A DNA stretch of 39,719 bases from Micromonospora halophytica. Its GTDB lineage: Bacteria > Actinomycetota > Actinomycetes > Mycobacteriales > Micromonosporaceae. Below are positions 1 through 8,276 of this stretch, one piece after another. The notes under the pieces were generated by a model. It saw only the letters and a program-made list of their open reading frames with translations. It did no database searches and was not told where the DNA came from. The stretch is taken from positions 1 to 39,719 of the forward strand of contig NZ_FMDN01000033.1 in the NCBI RefSeq assembly GCF_900090245.1. The letters are read 5' to 3'. Both the position numbers and the translations under genes were made by a program. The stretch's first letter is position 1, and each line of letters opens with the position of its first letter.

Positions 1-552
1 GTGAACACGATGGTGGATCAGTTGTCGTCGTTCGCCGACGAGGTGACCCGGGTGGCCCGTGAGGTGGGCACGGAGGGCAAGCTGGGTGGTCAGGCCCAGG
101 TCAACGGCGTCGCCGGCACCTGGCGGGACCTGACCGACAACGTGAACTCGATGGCGTCGAACCTGACGTCGCAGGTGCGCAACATCGCCTCGGTGACCAC
201 CGCCGTGGCGAAGGGCGACCTGGGCCAGAAGATCACCGTCGACGCGCAGGGTGAGATCCTGGAGCTGAAGAACACCGTCAACACGATGGTGGACCAGTTG
301 TCGTCGTTCGCCGACGAGGTGACCCGGGTGGCCCGTGAGGTGGGCATCGAGGGCAAGCTGGGTGGTCAGGCCCAGGTCAAGGGCGTCTCGGGTACGTGGC
401 GCGACCTCACCGAGAACGTCAACCAGCTCGCCTCGACGCTCACCACCCAGCTCCGGGCGATCGCCCAGGTGTCCACCGCGGTGACCCGTGGCGACCTGAC
501 CCAGCGGATCGCGGTCAAGGCGCAGGGCGAGGTCGCCGAGCTGAAGGACAAC
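1..552 (+). repeat. 276-bp tandem HAMP-coding repeats
   Basis: The DNA from position 1 recurs from position 277 (GTGAACACGATGGTGGAT versus GTCAACACGATGGTGGAC) with near-identity over about 110 bases, then diverges gradually. Period is 276 bp, equal to 92 codons. The high identity at DNA level suggests recent duplication or gene conversion between HAMP units; more units probably lie upstream of the window. Confidence 0.85.
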
Positions 553-2538
553 ATCAACCAGATGATCGTCACCCTCCGGGAGACGACCAAGAAGAACGCC
601 GAGCAGGGCTGGCTCGACTCCAACCTGGCCCGCATCGGTGGCCTGCTCCAGGGCCAGCGCGACCTCGGCGAGGTCTGCCGCATGATCATGATGGAGGTGA
701 CCCCGCTGGTCGACGCGCAGCTCGGCGCGTTCTTCCTGGCGGACACCTCCGAGGGCGTGATGCGGCTGCGGCTCACCGCCTCCTACGGGTACGTGGCCCG
801 GGGCCACACCGTCACCTTCGGCCCCGGGGAGGGGCTGGTCGGTCAGGCCGCGCTCTCCCGCCGGACGATCCGGGTCAACGCGATGCCCGACGGCCGGCTC
901 ACGCTGCGCTCCGGGCTGGCCGAGACGCCCCCGGCCGACCTGGTGGTGCTCCCGGTCCTCTTCGAGGGCGAACTGCTCGGCGTGATCGAGTTCGCCGGCG
1001 TGGCCCGCTTCTCCGAGCTGCACCTGGCCTTCCTGGAGCGGCTGGTGCTCACCATCGGTGTCGCGGTCAACACCATCCAGGCCAACCGGCGTACGGAGGA
1101 ACTGCTGGCCCAGTCGCAGCGGCTGGCGCTGGAGTTGCAGGACCAGTCGGCGGAGTTGCAGCGCACCAACGCCGAGCTGGAGGACAAGGCGAAGCTGCTG
1201 TCGGAGCAGAAGGGCAACATCGAGACCAAGAACCGGGAGATCGAGCTGGCCCGGCTCGGCCTGGAGGAGAAGGCGCAGCAGCTCACCCGGGCCTCGGCGT
1301 ACAAGTCGGAGTTCCTGGCGAACATGAGCCACGAGCTGCGTACGCCGCTGAACTCGCTGCTCCTGCTGGCCCGCCTGCTCGCCGAGAACTCGGAGCAGAA
1401 CCTGAGCCGCAAGCAGATCGAGTTCGCCCGCACGATCCACAGCGCCGGCTCGGACCTGCTCTCGCTGATCGACGACATCCTGGACCTGTCGAAGATCGAG
1501 GCGGGCCGGATGGACGTCGAGCCGACCGAGGTCCGGTTCGACGAGATCCGGAGTTACGTCGAGCAGGCGTTCGCCCCGCAGGCCGAGGAGAAGGGCCTGG
1601 ACTTCCAGGTACGGGTGGCGAAGGACCTGCCCCCGGCGCTGGTCACCGACGCCCAGCGGTTGCAGCAGGTCCTGCGCAACCTGCTCTCCAACGCGATCAA
1701 GTTCACCGACGACGGTGCGGTGACGCTGCGGATCGGCCTGGCGCCGGAGGACGCGGTCTTCGACGTGCCGGCGCTGACCAACGCCCGGCAGGTGATCGCG
1801 TTCACCGTGATCGACACCGGCATCGGGATCTCCGACGACAAGCTGTCGCTGATCTTCGAGGCGTTCCAGCAGGCCGACGGCACCACCAGCCGCCGGTACG
1901 GCGGGACGGGGCTGGGACTGTCGATCAGCCGTGACCTGGCCCGGTTGCTGGGCGGCGCGATCACCGTGACGTCCGCGCCCGGGCAGGGCTCCACGTTCAG
2001 CCTTTTCGTACCCGATGTGCTGGCGCCGGACGCGGTGGTGGCGCCGCAGGCTCCGTCGCCGCAGCGCGCGGGCCTGCCGTCGTCGCTGCTGATGCCGCCG
2101 ATGGAGCTGTTGCCCCGGCCGGAGGTCCCGGCGACCCGGCAGCTCGACGGCGCCACCGTGTTGATCGTCGACGACGACGTCCGGAACGTCTTCGCCCTGA
2201 CCTCTGCGTTGGAACTGCACGGCATGACCGTGTTGTACTCGGACAACGGGGCGGACGGTGTCCGCCTGCTGGCCGAGCATCCGGAGGTGGACATCGTGCT
2301 GATGGACGCGATGATGCCGGACCAGGACGGGTACGAGACCACCCGGCAGATCCGCCGCAACCACCGCTTCGCGGACCTGCCGGTCGTCTTCCTGACCGCG
2401 AAGGCGATGCCGGGAGACCGCGAGTCCGCGCTCGCTGCCGGTGGCAGTGACTACATCACCAAGCCGGTCGACCTGGACGAGCTGATCGAGCGGATGGCGT
2501 CCTGGATCAGCGGCAGCCGAGGCGAGGAGAATTCGTGA
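1..2538 (+). CDS. HAMP-repeat hybrid sensor histidine kinase (5' end outside window)
   Basis: Partial gene; the first codon happens to be GTG but lies inside a HAMP repeat, so the true start is upstream. Residue numbers are from the window edge. Visible in order: two consecutive HAMP-type units with a period of 92 residues (about 1-184), a GAF-like domain (about 225-355), a coiled coil (about 360-430), a HisKA dimerisation helix with the H-box MSHELRTP (H444), a HATPase_c domain with NLLSNAIKF, DTGIGI and GGTGLGLSIS, a linker, and a C-terminal receiver domain (phospho-acceptor D769 in LMDAMMPD). No membrane segment lies in the visible part, so a soluble HAMP-array kinase is possible. It should autophosphorylate on His and pass phosphate to its own receiver or to the protein encoded next, whose GTG start overlaps its stop codon. 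The signal is unknown. Family call is firm; specific role is not. Confidence 0.93.
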   Translation: MNTMVDQLSSFADEVTRVAREVGTEGKLGGQAQVNGVAGTWRDLTDNVNSMASNLTSQVRNIASVTTAVAKGDLGQKITVDAQGEILELKNTVNTMVDQLSSFADEVTRVAREVGIEGKLGGQAQVKGVSGTWRDLTENVNQLASTLTTQLRAIAQVSTAVTRGDLTQRIAVKAQGEVAELKDNINQMIVTLRETTKKNAEQGWLDSNLARIGGLLQGQRDLGEVCRMIMMEVTPLVDAQLGAFFLADTSEGVMRLRLTASYGYVARGHTVTFGPGEGLVGQAALSRRTIRVNAMPDGRLTLRSGLAETPPADLVVLPVLFEGELLGVIEFAGVARFSELHLAFLERLVLTIGVAVNTIQANRRTEELLAQSQRLALELQDQSAELQRTNAELEDKAKLLSEQKGNIETKNREIELARLGLEEKAQQLTRASAYKSEFLANMSHELRTPLNSLLLLARLLAENSEQNLSRKQIEFARTIHSAGSDLLSLIDDILDLSKIEAGRMDVEPTEVRFDEIRSYVEQAFAPQAEEKGLDFQVRVAKDLPPALVTDAQRLQQVLRNLLSNAIKFTDDGAVTLRIGLAPEDAVFDVPALTNARQVIAFTVIDTGIGISDDKLSLIFEAFQQADGTTSRRYGGTGLGLSISRDLARLLGGAITVTSAPGQGSTFSLFVPDVLAPDAVVAPQAPSPQRAGLPSSLLMPPMELLPRPEVPATRQLDGATVLIVDDDVRNVFALTSALELHGMTVLYSDNGADGVRLLAEHPEVDIVLMDAMMPDQDGYETTRQIRRNHRFADLPVVFLTAKAMPGDRESALAAGGSDYITKPVDLDELIERMASWISGSRGEENS

Positions 2539-3092
2539 CGCAGACGGCCAAGGCGCTGCTGGTCGACGACCGGCGGGAGAACCTGATGGCCCTGGAGGCC
2601 ATCCTCCAGGGGCTCCCGGTGCAGTCGGTCGCCGTGGAGAGCGGCGAGGCGGCGTTGAAGCAGCTGCTGGTGGACGACTTCGCGGTGATCCTGCTGGACG
2701 CCCAGATGCCGGACATGGACGGCTTCGAGACGGCCAGCCACATCAAGCGGCGGGAGCGGACCCGGCACGTACCGATCATCTTCCTCACCGCCGCCGACAA
2801 GGACGCGCAGCTCGCGCTGCGCGGCTACGCCGTGGGTGCGGTCGACTACCTCACCAAGCCCTTCGACCCGTGGGTGCTGCGGGCTAAGGTGTCGGTCTTC
2901 GTGGAGCTGTGGGTGAAGACCCGCCAGCTCGCCGCGCAGTCCGACGTGGTGCGGGAGCGGGACGCGCAGTGGCGGGTGCTCACCGACGCGGTGGACGAGG
3001 CCACCATGATGCTGCGGGCCGACGACAGTCTGGAGGCCCGCGACCGGGCCGTCGAGCTGCTGGAGCAGGCCCGCTGGGGCAACACCCCCTGA
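2535..3092 (+). CDS. Response regulator, receiver domain with C-terminal helical extension
   Basis: 185 residues from a GTG that overlaps the kinase stop (GTGA), which implies translational coupling. Residues 5-125 form a CheY-like receiver: acidic pair D11-D12, phospho-acceptor D55 in LLDAQMPDMDG, the T in FLTAAD, and K108 in YLTKPF. Residues 125-185 are charged and predicted helical, with no recognisable DNA-binding or enzymatic output domain. It is therefore likely a phosphorelay partner of the hybrid kinase acting by protein contact. Receiver-only regulators that follow HAMP-repeat hybrid kinases are common in actinobacteria. Partner assignment is inferred from the overlap. Confidence 0.92.
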   Translation: MTQTAKALLVDDRRENLMALEAILQGLPVQSVAVESGEAALKQLLVDDFAVILLDAQMPDMDGFETASHIKRRERTRHVPIIFLTAADKDAQLALRGYAVGAVDYLTKPFDPWVLRAKVSVFVELWVKTRQLAAQSDVVRERDAQWRVLTDAVDEATMMLRADDSLEARDRAVELLEQARWGNTP

Positions 3093-3097
3093 CCGGG

Positions 3098-3122
3098 GCC
3101 GCTGTCACCCACCCGTAGCGGC
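3098..3122. terminator. Short hairpin between convergent genes
   Basis: GCCGCT (3098-3103) can pair with AGCGGC (3117-3122) across a 13-base loop, in the 37-bp gap between the response regulator and the convergent GbsR-like gene. Only six base pairs and no U-tract, so the terminator role is weak. Confidence 0.35.
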
Positions 3123-3129
3123 GACGGTG

Positions 3130-3639
3130 TCAGAGGCCGGGTGGGGCACCGCGGCCGGTGGCGGCGCGGCGCGCGCGCCAGCGTTCGCCGATGGAGTCGA
3201 TCTCCTCCTGAACGAAGACGAAGAAGTCGCGCATCTCGGCGACCCGTTCGCCCGCCGCGGTGGTCCGGCCGTGCAGCGCCGCCACTCCGCCGTCGGCGAT
3301 GTCGATGAGAGTCTTGTAGAGGCCGGTCTTGGTCAGTGTCGCCTCGTACCAGGGGTTGTCCGGCACCCGGTAGCGGTCCCGCCGGGAACCCTTCACCGGC
3401 TCGCGGAGCAGCATCCCCCACTGGGTCAGGTAGCGGACCGCCCCGGAGACCGCGGCGGCGCTGACCCCCAGCCGGTCGCCGATCTCGGCCGCGGTCAACG
3501 GCTCGTCGGCGCTCATCACCGCGAACAGCACCCGGGCCGCCATCCGGGGGAAGCCGACCTCCGCGAAGGCCATCGCCATCCGTTCGACGAAGTGGTGGAC
3601 CTCCTCCTCGCTGCGGGCGGTGCTGTGGTCGTCGGCCAT
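3130..3639 (-). CDS. GbsR/MarR-family transcriptional regulator
   Basis: 169 residues from the ATG at 3639, preceded by GAGGAG about 9 bases upstream; the open frame extends further but into the divergent gene. Residues about 10-110 contain a winged helix-turn-helix (LTAAEIGDRLGVSAAAVSGA as recognition region) typical of the GbsR/MarR group, followed by a helical C-terminal half with the conserved family string FFVFVQEEID. It is divergent from an ABC exporter pair and shares the promoter region with it. A palindrome at 3694-3711 sits over the -35 region of the exporter promoter. The expected role is repression of the exporter and of itself, relieved by an unknown ligand. Family is clear; ligand cannot be read from sequence. 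Confidence 0.9.
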   Translation of the reverse strand: MADDHSTARSEEEVHHFVERMAMAFAEVGFPRMAARVLFAVMSADEPLTAAEIGDRLGVSAAAVSGAVRYLTQWGMLLREPVKGSRRDRYRVPDNPWYEATLTKTGLYKTLIDIADGGVAALHGRTTAAGERVAEMRDFFVFVQEEIDSIGERWRARRAATGRGAPPGL

Positions 3640-3693
3640 CTGTGCGGGCTCCTCGGTGCGTCGGGTACCCGATCCTGCCCCGACTCTCACAGT

Positions 3694-3723
3694 CTTCACA
3701 AGTTTGTGAAGCGAGTGTAGCTT
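3694..3723 (+). promoter_or_regulatory. Operator palindrome and leaderless-type promoter of the ABC exporter
   Basis: CTTCACAA-GT-TTGTGAAG (3694-3711) is a perfect 8-bp inverted repeat. The same stretch supplies a -35-like TTCACA (3695-3700), then 17 bases, then a -10-like TAGCTT (3718-3723), seven bases before the ATG at 3731. No Shine-Dalgarno sequence precedes that ATG, so the transcript is probably leaderless. A regulator bound to the palindrome would cover the -35 element and spacer. The adjacent GbsR-like protein is the obvious candidate. Confidence 0.7.
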
Positions 3724-3730
3724 CCTAACC

Positions 3731-4642
3731 ATGGAAACTCCCATCGAAGTGGCCGGCCTGGTCAAGACCTTCGGCCGGACCCGCGCCCTGGACGGGCTCG
3801 ACCTCACCGTCCGCGCCGGTGAGGTCCACGGCTTCCTCGGCCCGAACGGCTCCGGCAAGTCCACCACCATCCGGGTGCTGCTCGGGTTGCTGCGGACGGA
3901 CGCGGGGGCCGTCCGACTCCTCGGCGGTGACCCGTGGCGCGACGCCGTCGCACTGCACCGCCGGCTGGCGTACGTCCCCGGGGACGTCACCCTCTGGCCC
4001 AACCTCTCCGGCGGCGAGGTCATCGACCTGCTGGGCCGGCTGCGCGGCGGGCTCGACCCGAAGCGCCGGGCCGAGCTGCTGGAGTCGTTCGAACTGGACC
4101 CGCGCAAGAAGGGCCGCGCCTACTCCAAGGGCAACCGGCAGAAGGTCGGCCTGGTCGCCGCGCTCGCCTCCGACGTCGAACTGCTCATCCTCGACGAGCC
4201 GACCTCCGGCCTCGACCCGCTGATGGAGGAGGTCTTCCAGCAGTGGGTGCGCCGGGCCAAGCGGGACGGCCGCACGGTGCTGCTCTCCAGCCACATCCTG
4301 GCCGAGGTCGAGGCGCTCTGCGACCGGGTGACCATCATCCGCAACGGGCGGAACGTGGAGACCGGCACCCTGGCCGAGCTGCGCCACCTGCACCGCACCT
4401 CGGTCGACGCCGAGGTCGTCGGCTCCCCGGACGGCCTGGCCGACCTCCCCGGCGTGCACGACGTGCGGGTGGAGGGCACACGGGTGCGCTTCGACGTGGA
4501 CAACCCGGCGCTGGACGCCGCGCTGCGCCGGCTCACCGAGATCGGCGTACGCAGCCTGGTCAGCCAGCCGCCGACGCTGGAGGAGCTGTTCCTGCGGCAC
4601 TACGGGACGATTACCGACGAGCCGGCCGGGGTGGCCCGATGA
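3731..4642 (+). CDS. ABC-2 type exporter, ATP-binding subunit
   Basis: 303 residues. Nucleotide-binding domain in the first 220 residues: Walker A GPNGSGKST (37-45), a Q-loop region, a degenerate signature YSKGNRQK in place of LSGGQ, Walker B LLILDEPTSGLDP, and a switch His in LLSSHIL. The C-terminal 80 residues form the accessory domain seen in drug and antibiotic exporters of the DrrA/CcmA type. It overlaps the permease gene by ATGA, so both are made together. The likely role is ATP-driven export of a hydrophobic compound; the substrate is unknown. Expression is probably controlled by the divergent GbsR-like regulator. Confidence 0.93.
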   Translation: METPIEVAGLVKTFGRTRALDGLDLTVRAGEVHGFLGPNGSGKSTTIRVLLGLLRTDAGAVRLLGGDPWRDAVALHRRLAYVPGDVTLWPNLSGGEVIDLLGRLRGGLDPKRRAELLESFELDPRKKGRAYSKGNRQKVGLVAALASDVELLILDEPTSGLDPLMEEVFQQWVRRAKRDGRTVLLSSHILAEVEALCDRVTIIRNGRNVETGTLAELRHLHRTSVDAEVVGSPDGLADLPGVHDVRVEGTRVRFDVDNPALDAALRRLTEIGVRSLVSQPPTLEELFLRHYGTITDEPAGVAR

Positions 4643-6225
4643 GCACCCTCACCGGCACCCGTCACCTGGTCCGGCTGATCCTGCGCCGGGACCGCGTCCT
4701 GCTGCCGCTCTGGGTGCTGCTGCTGGCGCTGCTGCCGATGACGTACGCGACGAGCTTCTTCGAGCTCTACCCCGACGCGGCGCAGCGGACCGCGTACGCC
4801 ACCGGCCCCGCGACCAACCCGTCGATCGTCGCCCTGCTCGGCCCGGTGTACGGCGACAGCATCGGCGCGCTGACCGCCCAGCGCGGCGGCTTCCTCACCC
4901 TGATCATCGGGCTGGTCAGCCTGCTCACCGTCATCCGGCACACCCGCACCGAGGAGGAGGCCGGCCGGCGCGAGCTGCTCGGCGCCACCGTGCTCGGCCG
5001 GCACGCCGGACTGGCCGCCGCGCTGCTGGTGACGTACGCGGCGAACCTGCTGCTCGGGCTGCTCACCGTCGCCGGGCTGGTCGCCACCGGACTGCCGGCG
5101 GCCGGATCACTGGCGTACGGGCTGGCGGCCGCGCTGGCCGGCGTGGTCTTCGCCACCGTGGGCGGGCTGACCGCCCAGCTCACCGAGACGGCCGGCGGGG
5201 CGCGCGGCATCGCGGTCGGGGTGCTCGGGGTGGCCTTCGCGCTCCGCCTCGTCGGGGACACCGCCGAGCGGGACTGGGTGAGCTGGCTCTCCCCGCTGGG
5301 CTGGGCCCCACGGATCCGCGCGTACGAGGGTGAGCGCTGGTGGGTGCTGGTGCTGCCGGTCGTGCTGAGCGTGCTGCTCGCCGCGCTGGCGTACCCGCTG
5401 TCGGTGCGCCGGGACCTCGGCGCCGGCCTGCTGCCGCCCCGGCTCGGTCCGGCCGACGGCGGCCTCGCCGGGCCGTTCGGGCTGGCCTGGCGGCTGCACC
5501 GGGGGCAGCTCATCGGCTGGTCGGTCGGCTTCGGCCTGCTCGGGCTGGTCCTGGGCGGCGCGGCGGAGGCGGCCGGCAAGGCGGTGGAGGGCAACGCCCA
5601 GGTGGAGGAGATCCTGGCCCGGCTCGGGGGCACGTCCGCGCTGGCCGAGGCGTACCTCGGTGGCACCCTCGGCTTCGTCGGCCTGGCCGCCGCCGGGTAC
5701 GGCATCCAGGCGGCGCTGCGGATGCGGGCGGAGGAGGTCGCCGGGCGGGCCGAGCCGCTGCTCGCCACGGCGGTGCACCGGTTCCGCTGGCTCGCCTCGC
5801 ACCTGCTCTTCGCCCTGGCCGGGCCGGTGGTCGTGCTGGCTGTGGCCGGGCTCGCGGTCGGGGTGACCTACGGGCTCGGCGTGGGCGACGTGCCCGGTCA
5901 GCTGCCCCGGATGGTCGGCGTCGGCCTGGCCCAGGTCCCGGCGGCCTGGGTGCTGGCCGGCCTGGCGGTGCTGTTGTACGGTCTGCTGCCCCGGCTCGCC
6001 CCGGTGGCCTGGGGAGCGCTCGCGGCCTGCGTGCTGCTCGGCCAGCTCGGCGCGGTGCTGGAGCTGAGCCAGTGGCTGCTGGACCTCTCCCCGTTCACCC
6101 ACACCCCCCAGGTCCTGGGCGACGACTGGACCGCCACCCCCCTGCTCACCCTCACCGCGATCGCCCTGACCCTGGCGGCAACCGGCACCGCCGCCCTCCA
6201 CCACCGCGACCTCCCCACCACCTGA
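4639..6225 (+). CDS. ABC-2 type exporter, membrane subunit
   Basis: 528 residues from the ATG overlapping the ATPase stop. About twelve hydrophobic segments are visible in two halves (roughly residues 20-290 and 295-525), so this is a double-length permease of the kind paired with a single ATPase (the TetR-linked AbcB/DrrB-like polyketide exporter group). The first cytoplasmic loop contains TRTEEEAGRRELL and the second half a matching MRAEEVAGRAEPLLA, showing internal duplication with the coupling motif E-E-x-x-GR-x-E-x-L in both halves. The substrate is unknown. The preceding ATPase is its partner. Confidence 0.92.
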   Translation: MSTLTGTRHLVRLILRRDRVLLPLWVLLLALLPMTYATSFFELYPDAAQRTAYATGPATNPSIVALLGPVYGDSIGALTAQRGGFLTLIIGLVSLLTVIRHTRTEEEAGRRELLGATVLGRHAGLAAALLVTYAANLLLGLLTVAGLVATGLPAAGSLAYGLAAALAGVVFATVGGLTAQLTETAGGARGIAVGVLGVAFALRLVGDTAERDWVSWLSPLGWAPRIRAYEGERWWVLVLPVVLSVLLAALAYPLSVRRDLGAGLLPPRLGPADGGLAGPFGLAWRLHRGQLIGWSVGFGLLGLVLGGAAEAAGKAVEGNAQVEEILARLGGTSALAEAYLGGTLGFVGLAAAGYGIQAALRMRAEEVAGRAEPLLATAVHRFRWLASHLLFALAGPVVVLAVAGLAVGVTYGLGVGDVPGQLPRMVGVGLAQVPAAWVLAGLAVLLYGLLPRLAPVAWGALAACVLLGQLGAVLELSQWLLDLSPFTHTPQVLGDDWTATPLLTLTAIALTLAATGTAALHHRDLPTT

Positions 6226-6247
6226 CCCCCACCCCCCGAAGAGCGTC

Positions 6248-6306
6248 GATCATGAAGTTGTCGCCACGACACGCCGGGCGGGGTGAATGGCAACAACTTC
6301 ATGATC
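6248..6306. repeat. Hairpin repeat with GATCATGAAGTTGT ends
   Basis: The 5' arm GATCATGAAGTTGT (6248-6261) and the 3' arm ACAACTTCATGATC (6293-6306) are perfect complements; pairing resumes after one mismatch with GCCA/TGGC, giving 18 pairs in a 19-bp stem with a loop of about 21 bases. It lies between the convergent permease and STAS genes and could end transcription from either side. Its architecture resembles the other hairpin elements of this window, with a GATC near the outer end. Confidence 0.85.
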
Positions 6307-6334
6307 ACCGGGGCCATGGGGGCCGGGGAGGGGG

Positions 6335-6667
6335 TCAGGGGGCGGTTTCGTTGCGGATCATCAGGGCGGAGCGGAGGCCGGTGATGTCGAGGACGCGGAG
6401 CAGGAAGTCGCCGACGTTGCTGAGCACCAGCAGGCTCTGCGCGTGGCTGGCCTTGCGGCTGAGCACGACGAGGGTGCCCAGGCCCTGGGAGTCGCAGAAG
6501 GTCACCCCGGCCAGGTCGAGCACGATGCGCGGCGGAGGATCGGCGAGCACCTCGTTCACGACGGTCGACAGCTGGCCGGCGGTGAGCATGTCGATCTCAC
6601 CGGCGAGGCGAAGCACGGCTTCATCGCCCGTCCGGTGTACCGTGATGGACAGTTCGGCACGATCCAC
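6335..6667 (-). CDS. STAS-domain protein, anti-sigma-factor antagonist type
   Basis: 110 residues, a single STAS domain of the SpoIIAA/BldG type. The conserved phospho-acceptor is S60 in the string FCDSQGLG, and the strand DLAGVTF before it is typical. The start is the GTG at 6667: a -10-like TAGGCT lies six bases upstream and no Shine-Dalgarno sequence is seen, which suggests a leaderless transcript. Such proteins bind a serine kinase/anti-sigma factor when unphosphorylated and so release a sigma factor. No kinase or sigma gene is adjacent, so its partner is elsewhere. Confidence 0.88.
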   Translation of the reverse strand: MDRAELSITVHRTGDEAVLRLAGEIDMLTAGQLSTVVNEVLADPPPRIVLDLAGVTFCDSQGLGTLVVLSRKASHAQSLLVLSNVGDFLLRVLDITGLRSALMIRNETAP

Positions 6668-6812
6668 CGGGTCAGCCTATCGCGATCTCGACGCCCCGGC
6701 CCGATGAGAGTCGGCCGGCTGACCCGTGGCGCGCGCGCCGGGGTGAGTCTGGTAACCCCGTCCCAGGGGTGGCTGCCGATTCCCGGTCCGGCGCTGTAAC
6801 AATGGCCGCATC

Positions 6813-8150
6813 GTGACCAATACCTTTTCCGCCGGATCCGGCCGCTACCCGGCCGACGCACCGGCCTCAGAGGCCCTGTTCGACCGCGCCACGGCCATCG
6901 TGCCCGGCGGGGTCAACTCACCCGTGCGCGCTTTCCGTGCCGTCGGCGGCACCCCGCGCTTCATGGTCCGGGGGGAGGGTCCCTGGCTCTACGACGCCGA
7001 CGACCGGCGCTACGTCGACCTGGTCTGCTCCTGGGGGCCGCTGATCCTCGGCCACGCCCACCCCGAGGTGGTCGAGGCCGTGCAGGCCGCCGCCGCGAAG
7101 GGCACCAGCTTCGGCGCCCCGACGCCGGGTGAGGTCGAGCTGGCCGCCGAGATCGTCGCGCGGACCCCGGTCGAGCAGGTCCGCCTGGTCAACTCGGGCA
7201 CCGAGGCCACCATGTCGGCGATCCGGCTGGCCCGCGGCTTCACCGGCCGCTCCAAGATCGTCAAGTTCTCCGGCTGCTACCACGGGCACTCCGACGCCCT
7301 GCTCGCCGCCGCCGGCTCGGGCGTCGCCACCTTCGGCCTGCCCGACTCGCCCGGCGTCACCGGCGCGGCGGCCGGCGACACCATCGTGCTGCCGTACAAC
7401 GACATCGACGCGGTCGAGCGGGTCTTCGCCGCCGAGGGTCCGCACATCGCGGCGATCATCACCGAGGCCGCCGCCGGCAACATGGGCGTGGTCGCCCCGC
7501 GTGACGGCTTCAACCAGCGGCTCGCCGGCATCGCGCACGCGCACGGCGCGCTGCTCATCGTCGACGAGGTGATGACCGGGTTCCGGGTCTCCCGCGCCGG
7601 CTGGCACGGGCTCGACCCGTCGGAGGCCGACCTGTGGACGTACGGGAAGGTCATGGGCGGTGGCCTGCCCGCCGCGGCGTTCGGCGGGCGCGCGGAGGTC
7701 ATGTCGCGGCTGGCCCCGGCCGGCCCGGTCTACCAGGCCGGCACCCTCTCCGGTAATCCGCTCGCCTGCGCCGCCGGCCTGGCCACCCTGCGGCTCGCCG
7801 ACGACGCGCTCTACCGCAGGCTGGACGAGACGGCCGCCGTCGTGGGCAAGCTCGCCGCCGACGCGCTGGCCGCCGCCGGGGTCCCGCACCGGCTGTCGTA
7901 CGCGGGCAGCATGTTCTCGATCTTCTTCACCGATGCCGACGTGGTCGACTACGACAGCGCCCGTACCCAGCAGGTGCCCGCGTTCAAGGCGTTCTTCCAC
8001 GGGATGCTCGCCGCCGGCGTCTACCTGCCGCCGAGCGCGTTCGAGTCCTGGTTCGTCTCGGCGGCGATCGACGACGCCGCTCTGGAGCAGATCGCCGCCG
8101 CGCTGCCGGCGGCGGCGAACGCGGCGGCCGCAGCAGGTCACGGGGGGTAG
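6813..8150 (+). CDS. hemL: Glutamate-1-semialdehyde 2,1-aminomutase
   Basis: 445 residues, the usual length. A class III PLP aminotransferase that converts glutamate-1-semialdehyde to 5-aminolevulinate, the first committed tetrapyrrole precursor in the C5 pathway. The motifs PGGVNSPVRAF near the N-terminus, NSGTEATMSAIRLAR (phosphate contact), IVDEVMTGFR (Asp contacting the pyridine ring) and the Schiff-base lysine K279 in YGKVMGGGLP are all present. It heads a block that makes heme and then c-type cytochromes. The GTG start at 6813 gives the standard N-terminus; no strong ribosome site precedes it. A stretch of G before its stop (8142-8147) is placed to serve as ribosome binding site for the small ORF that follows. 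Confidence 0.96.
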   Translation: MTNTFSAGSGRYPADAPASEALFDRATAIVPGGVNSPVRAFRAVGGTPRFMVRGEGPWLYDADDRRYVDLVCSWGPLILGHAHPEVVEAVQAAAAKGTSFGAPTPGEVELAAEIVARTPVEQVRLVNSGTEATMSAIRLARGFTGRSKIVKFSGCYHGHSDALLAAAGSGVATFGLPDSPGVTGAAAGDTIVLPYNDIDAVERVFAAEGPHIAAIITEAAAGNMGVVAPRDGFNQRLAGIAHAHGALLIVDEVMTGFRVSRAGWHGLDPSEADLWTYGKVMGGGLPAAAFGGRAEVMSRLAPAGPVYQAGTLSGNPLACAAGLATLRLADDALYRRLDETAAVVGKLAADALAAAGVPHRLSYAGSMFSIFFTDADVVDYDSARTQQVPAFKAFFHGMLAAGVYLPPSAFESWFVSAAIDDAALEQIAAALPAAANAAAAAGHGG

Positions 8151-8152
8151 CA

Positions 8153-8218
8153 GTGAGTGCGAGGAGTGAGCCGGGTCTGCGAGCCCCGCAGTCGCGAACC
8201 AAGGGGGCGCAGCGGTGA
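8153..8218 (+). CDS. Possible 21-residue small ORF, repeat copy 1
   Basis: GTG to TGA, 22 codons, encoding VSARSEPGLRAPQSRTKGAQ plus R. A run of G at 8142-8147 sits five bases upstream. The TGA (8216-8218) overlaps the GTG of copy 2 (GTGA). Whether a peptide accumulates is unknown; the arrangement may matter only for coupling translation of hemL to the phosphatase. Confidence 0.3.
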   Translation: MSARSEPGLRAPQSRTKGAQR

Positions 8219-8276
8219 GTGCGAGGAGTGAGCCGGGTCTGCGAGCCCCGCAGTCGCGAACCAAGGGGGCGCAGCG
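8153..8276 (+). repeat. Two perfect 62-bp tandem repeats
   Basis: Two identical 62-bp units, 8153-8214 and 8215-8276, begin with GTGAGTGCGAGGAGTGAG and end GGGGGCGCAGCG. A third partial copy (GTGAGTGCGA) begins at 8277 and supplies the start codon of the phosphatase gene. The units fill the gap between hemL and the phosphatase except for two bases. From recall, similar sequences are dispersed in Micromonosporaceae genomes; this was not searched. Confidence 0.9.

Noticed and set aside
3731..6225. Biosynthetic cluster self-resistance exporter
   Set aside because: The exporter pair resembles drug exporters, but no biosynthetic genes adjoin it, so a link to a product is unsupported.
8153..8276. 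CRISPR array
   Set aside because: The two 62-bp units are directly adjacent with no spacers.
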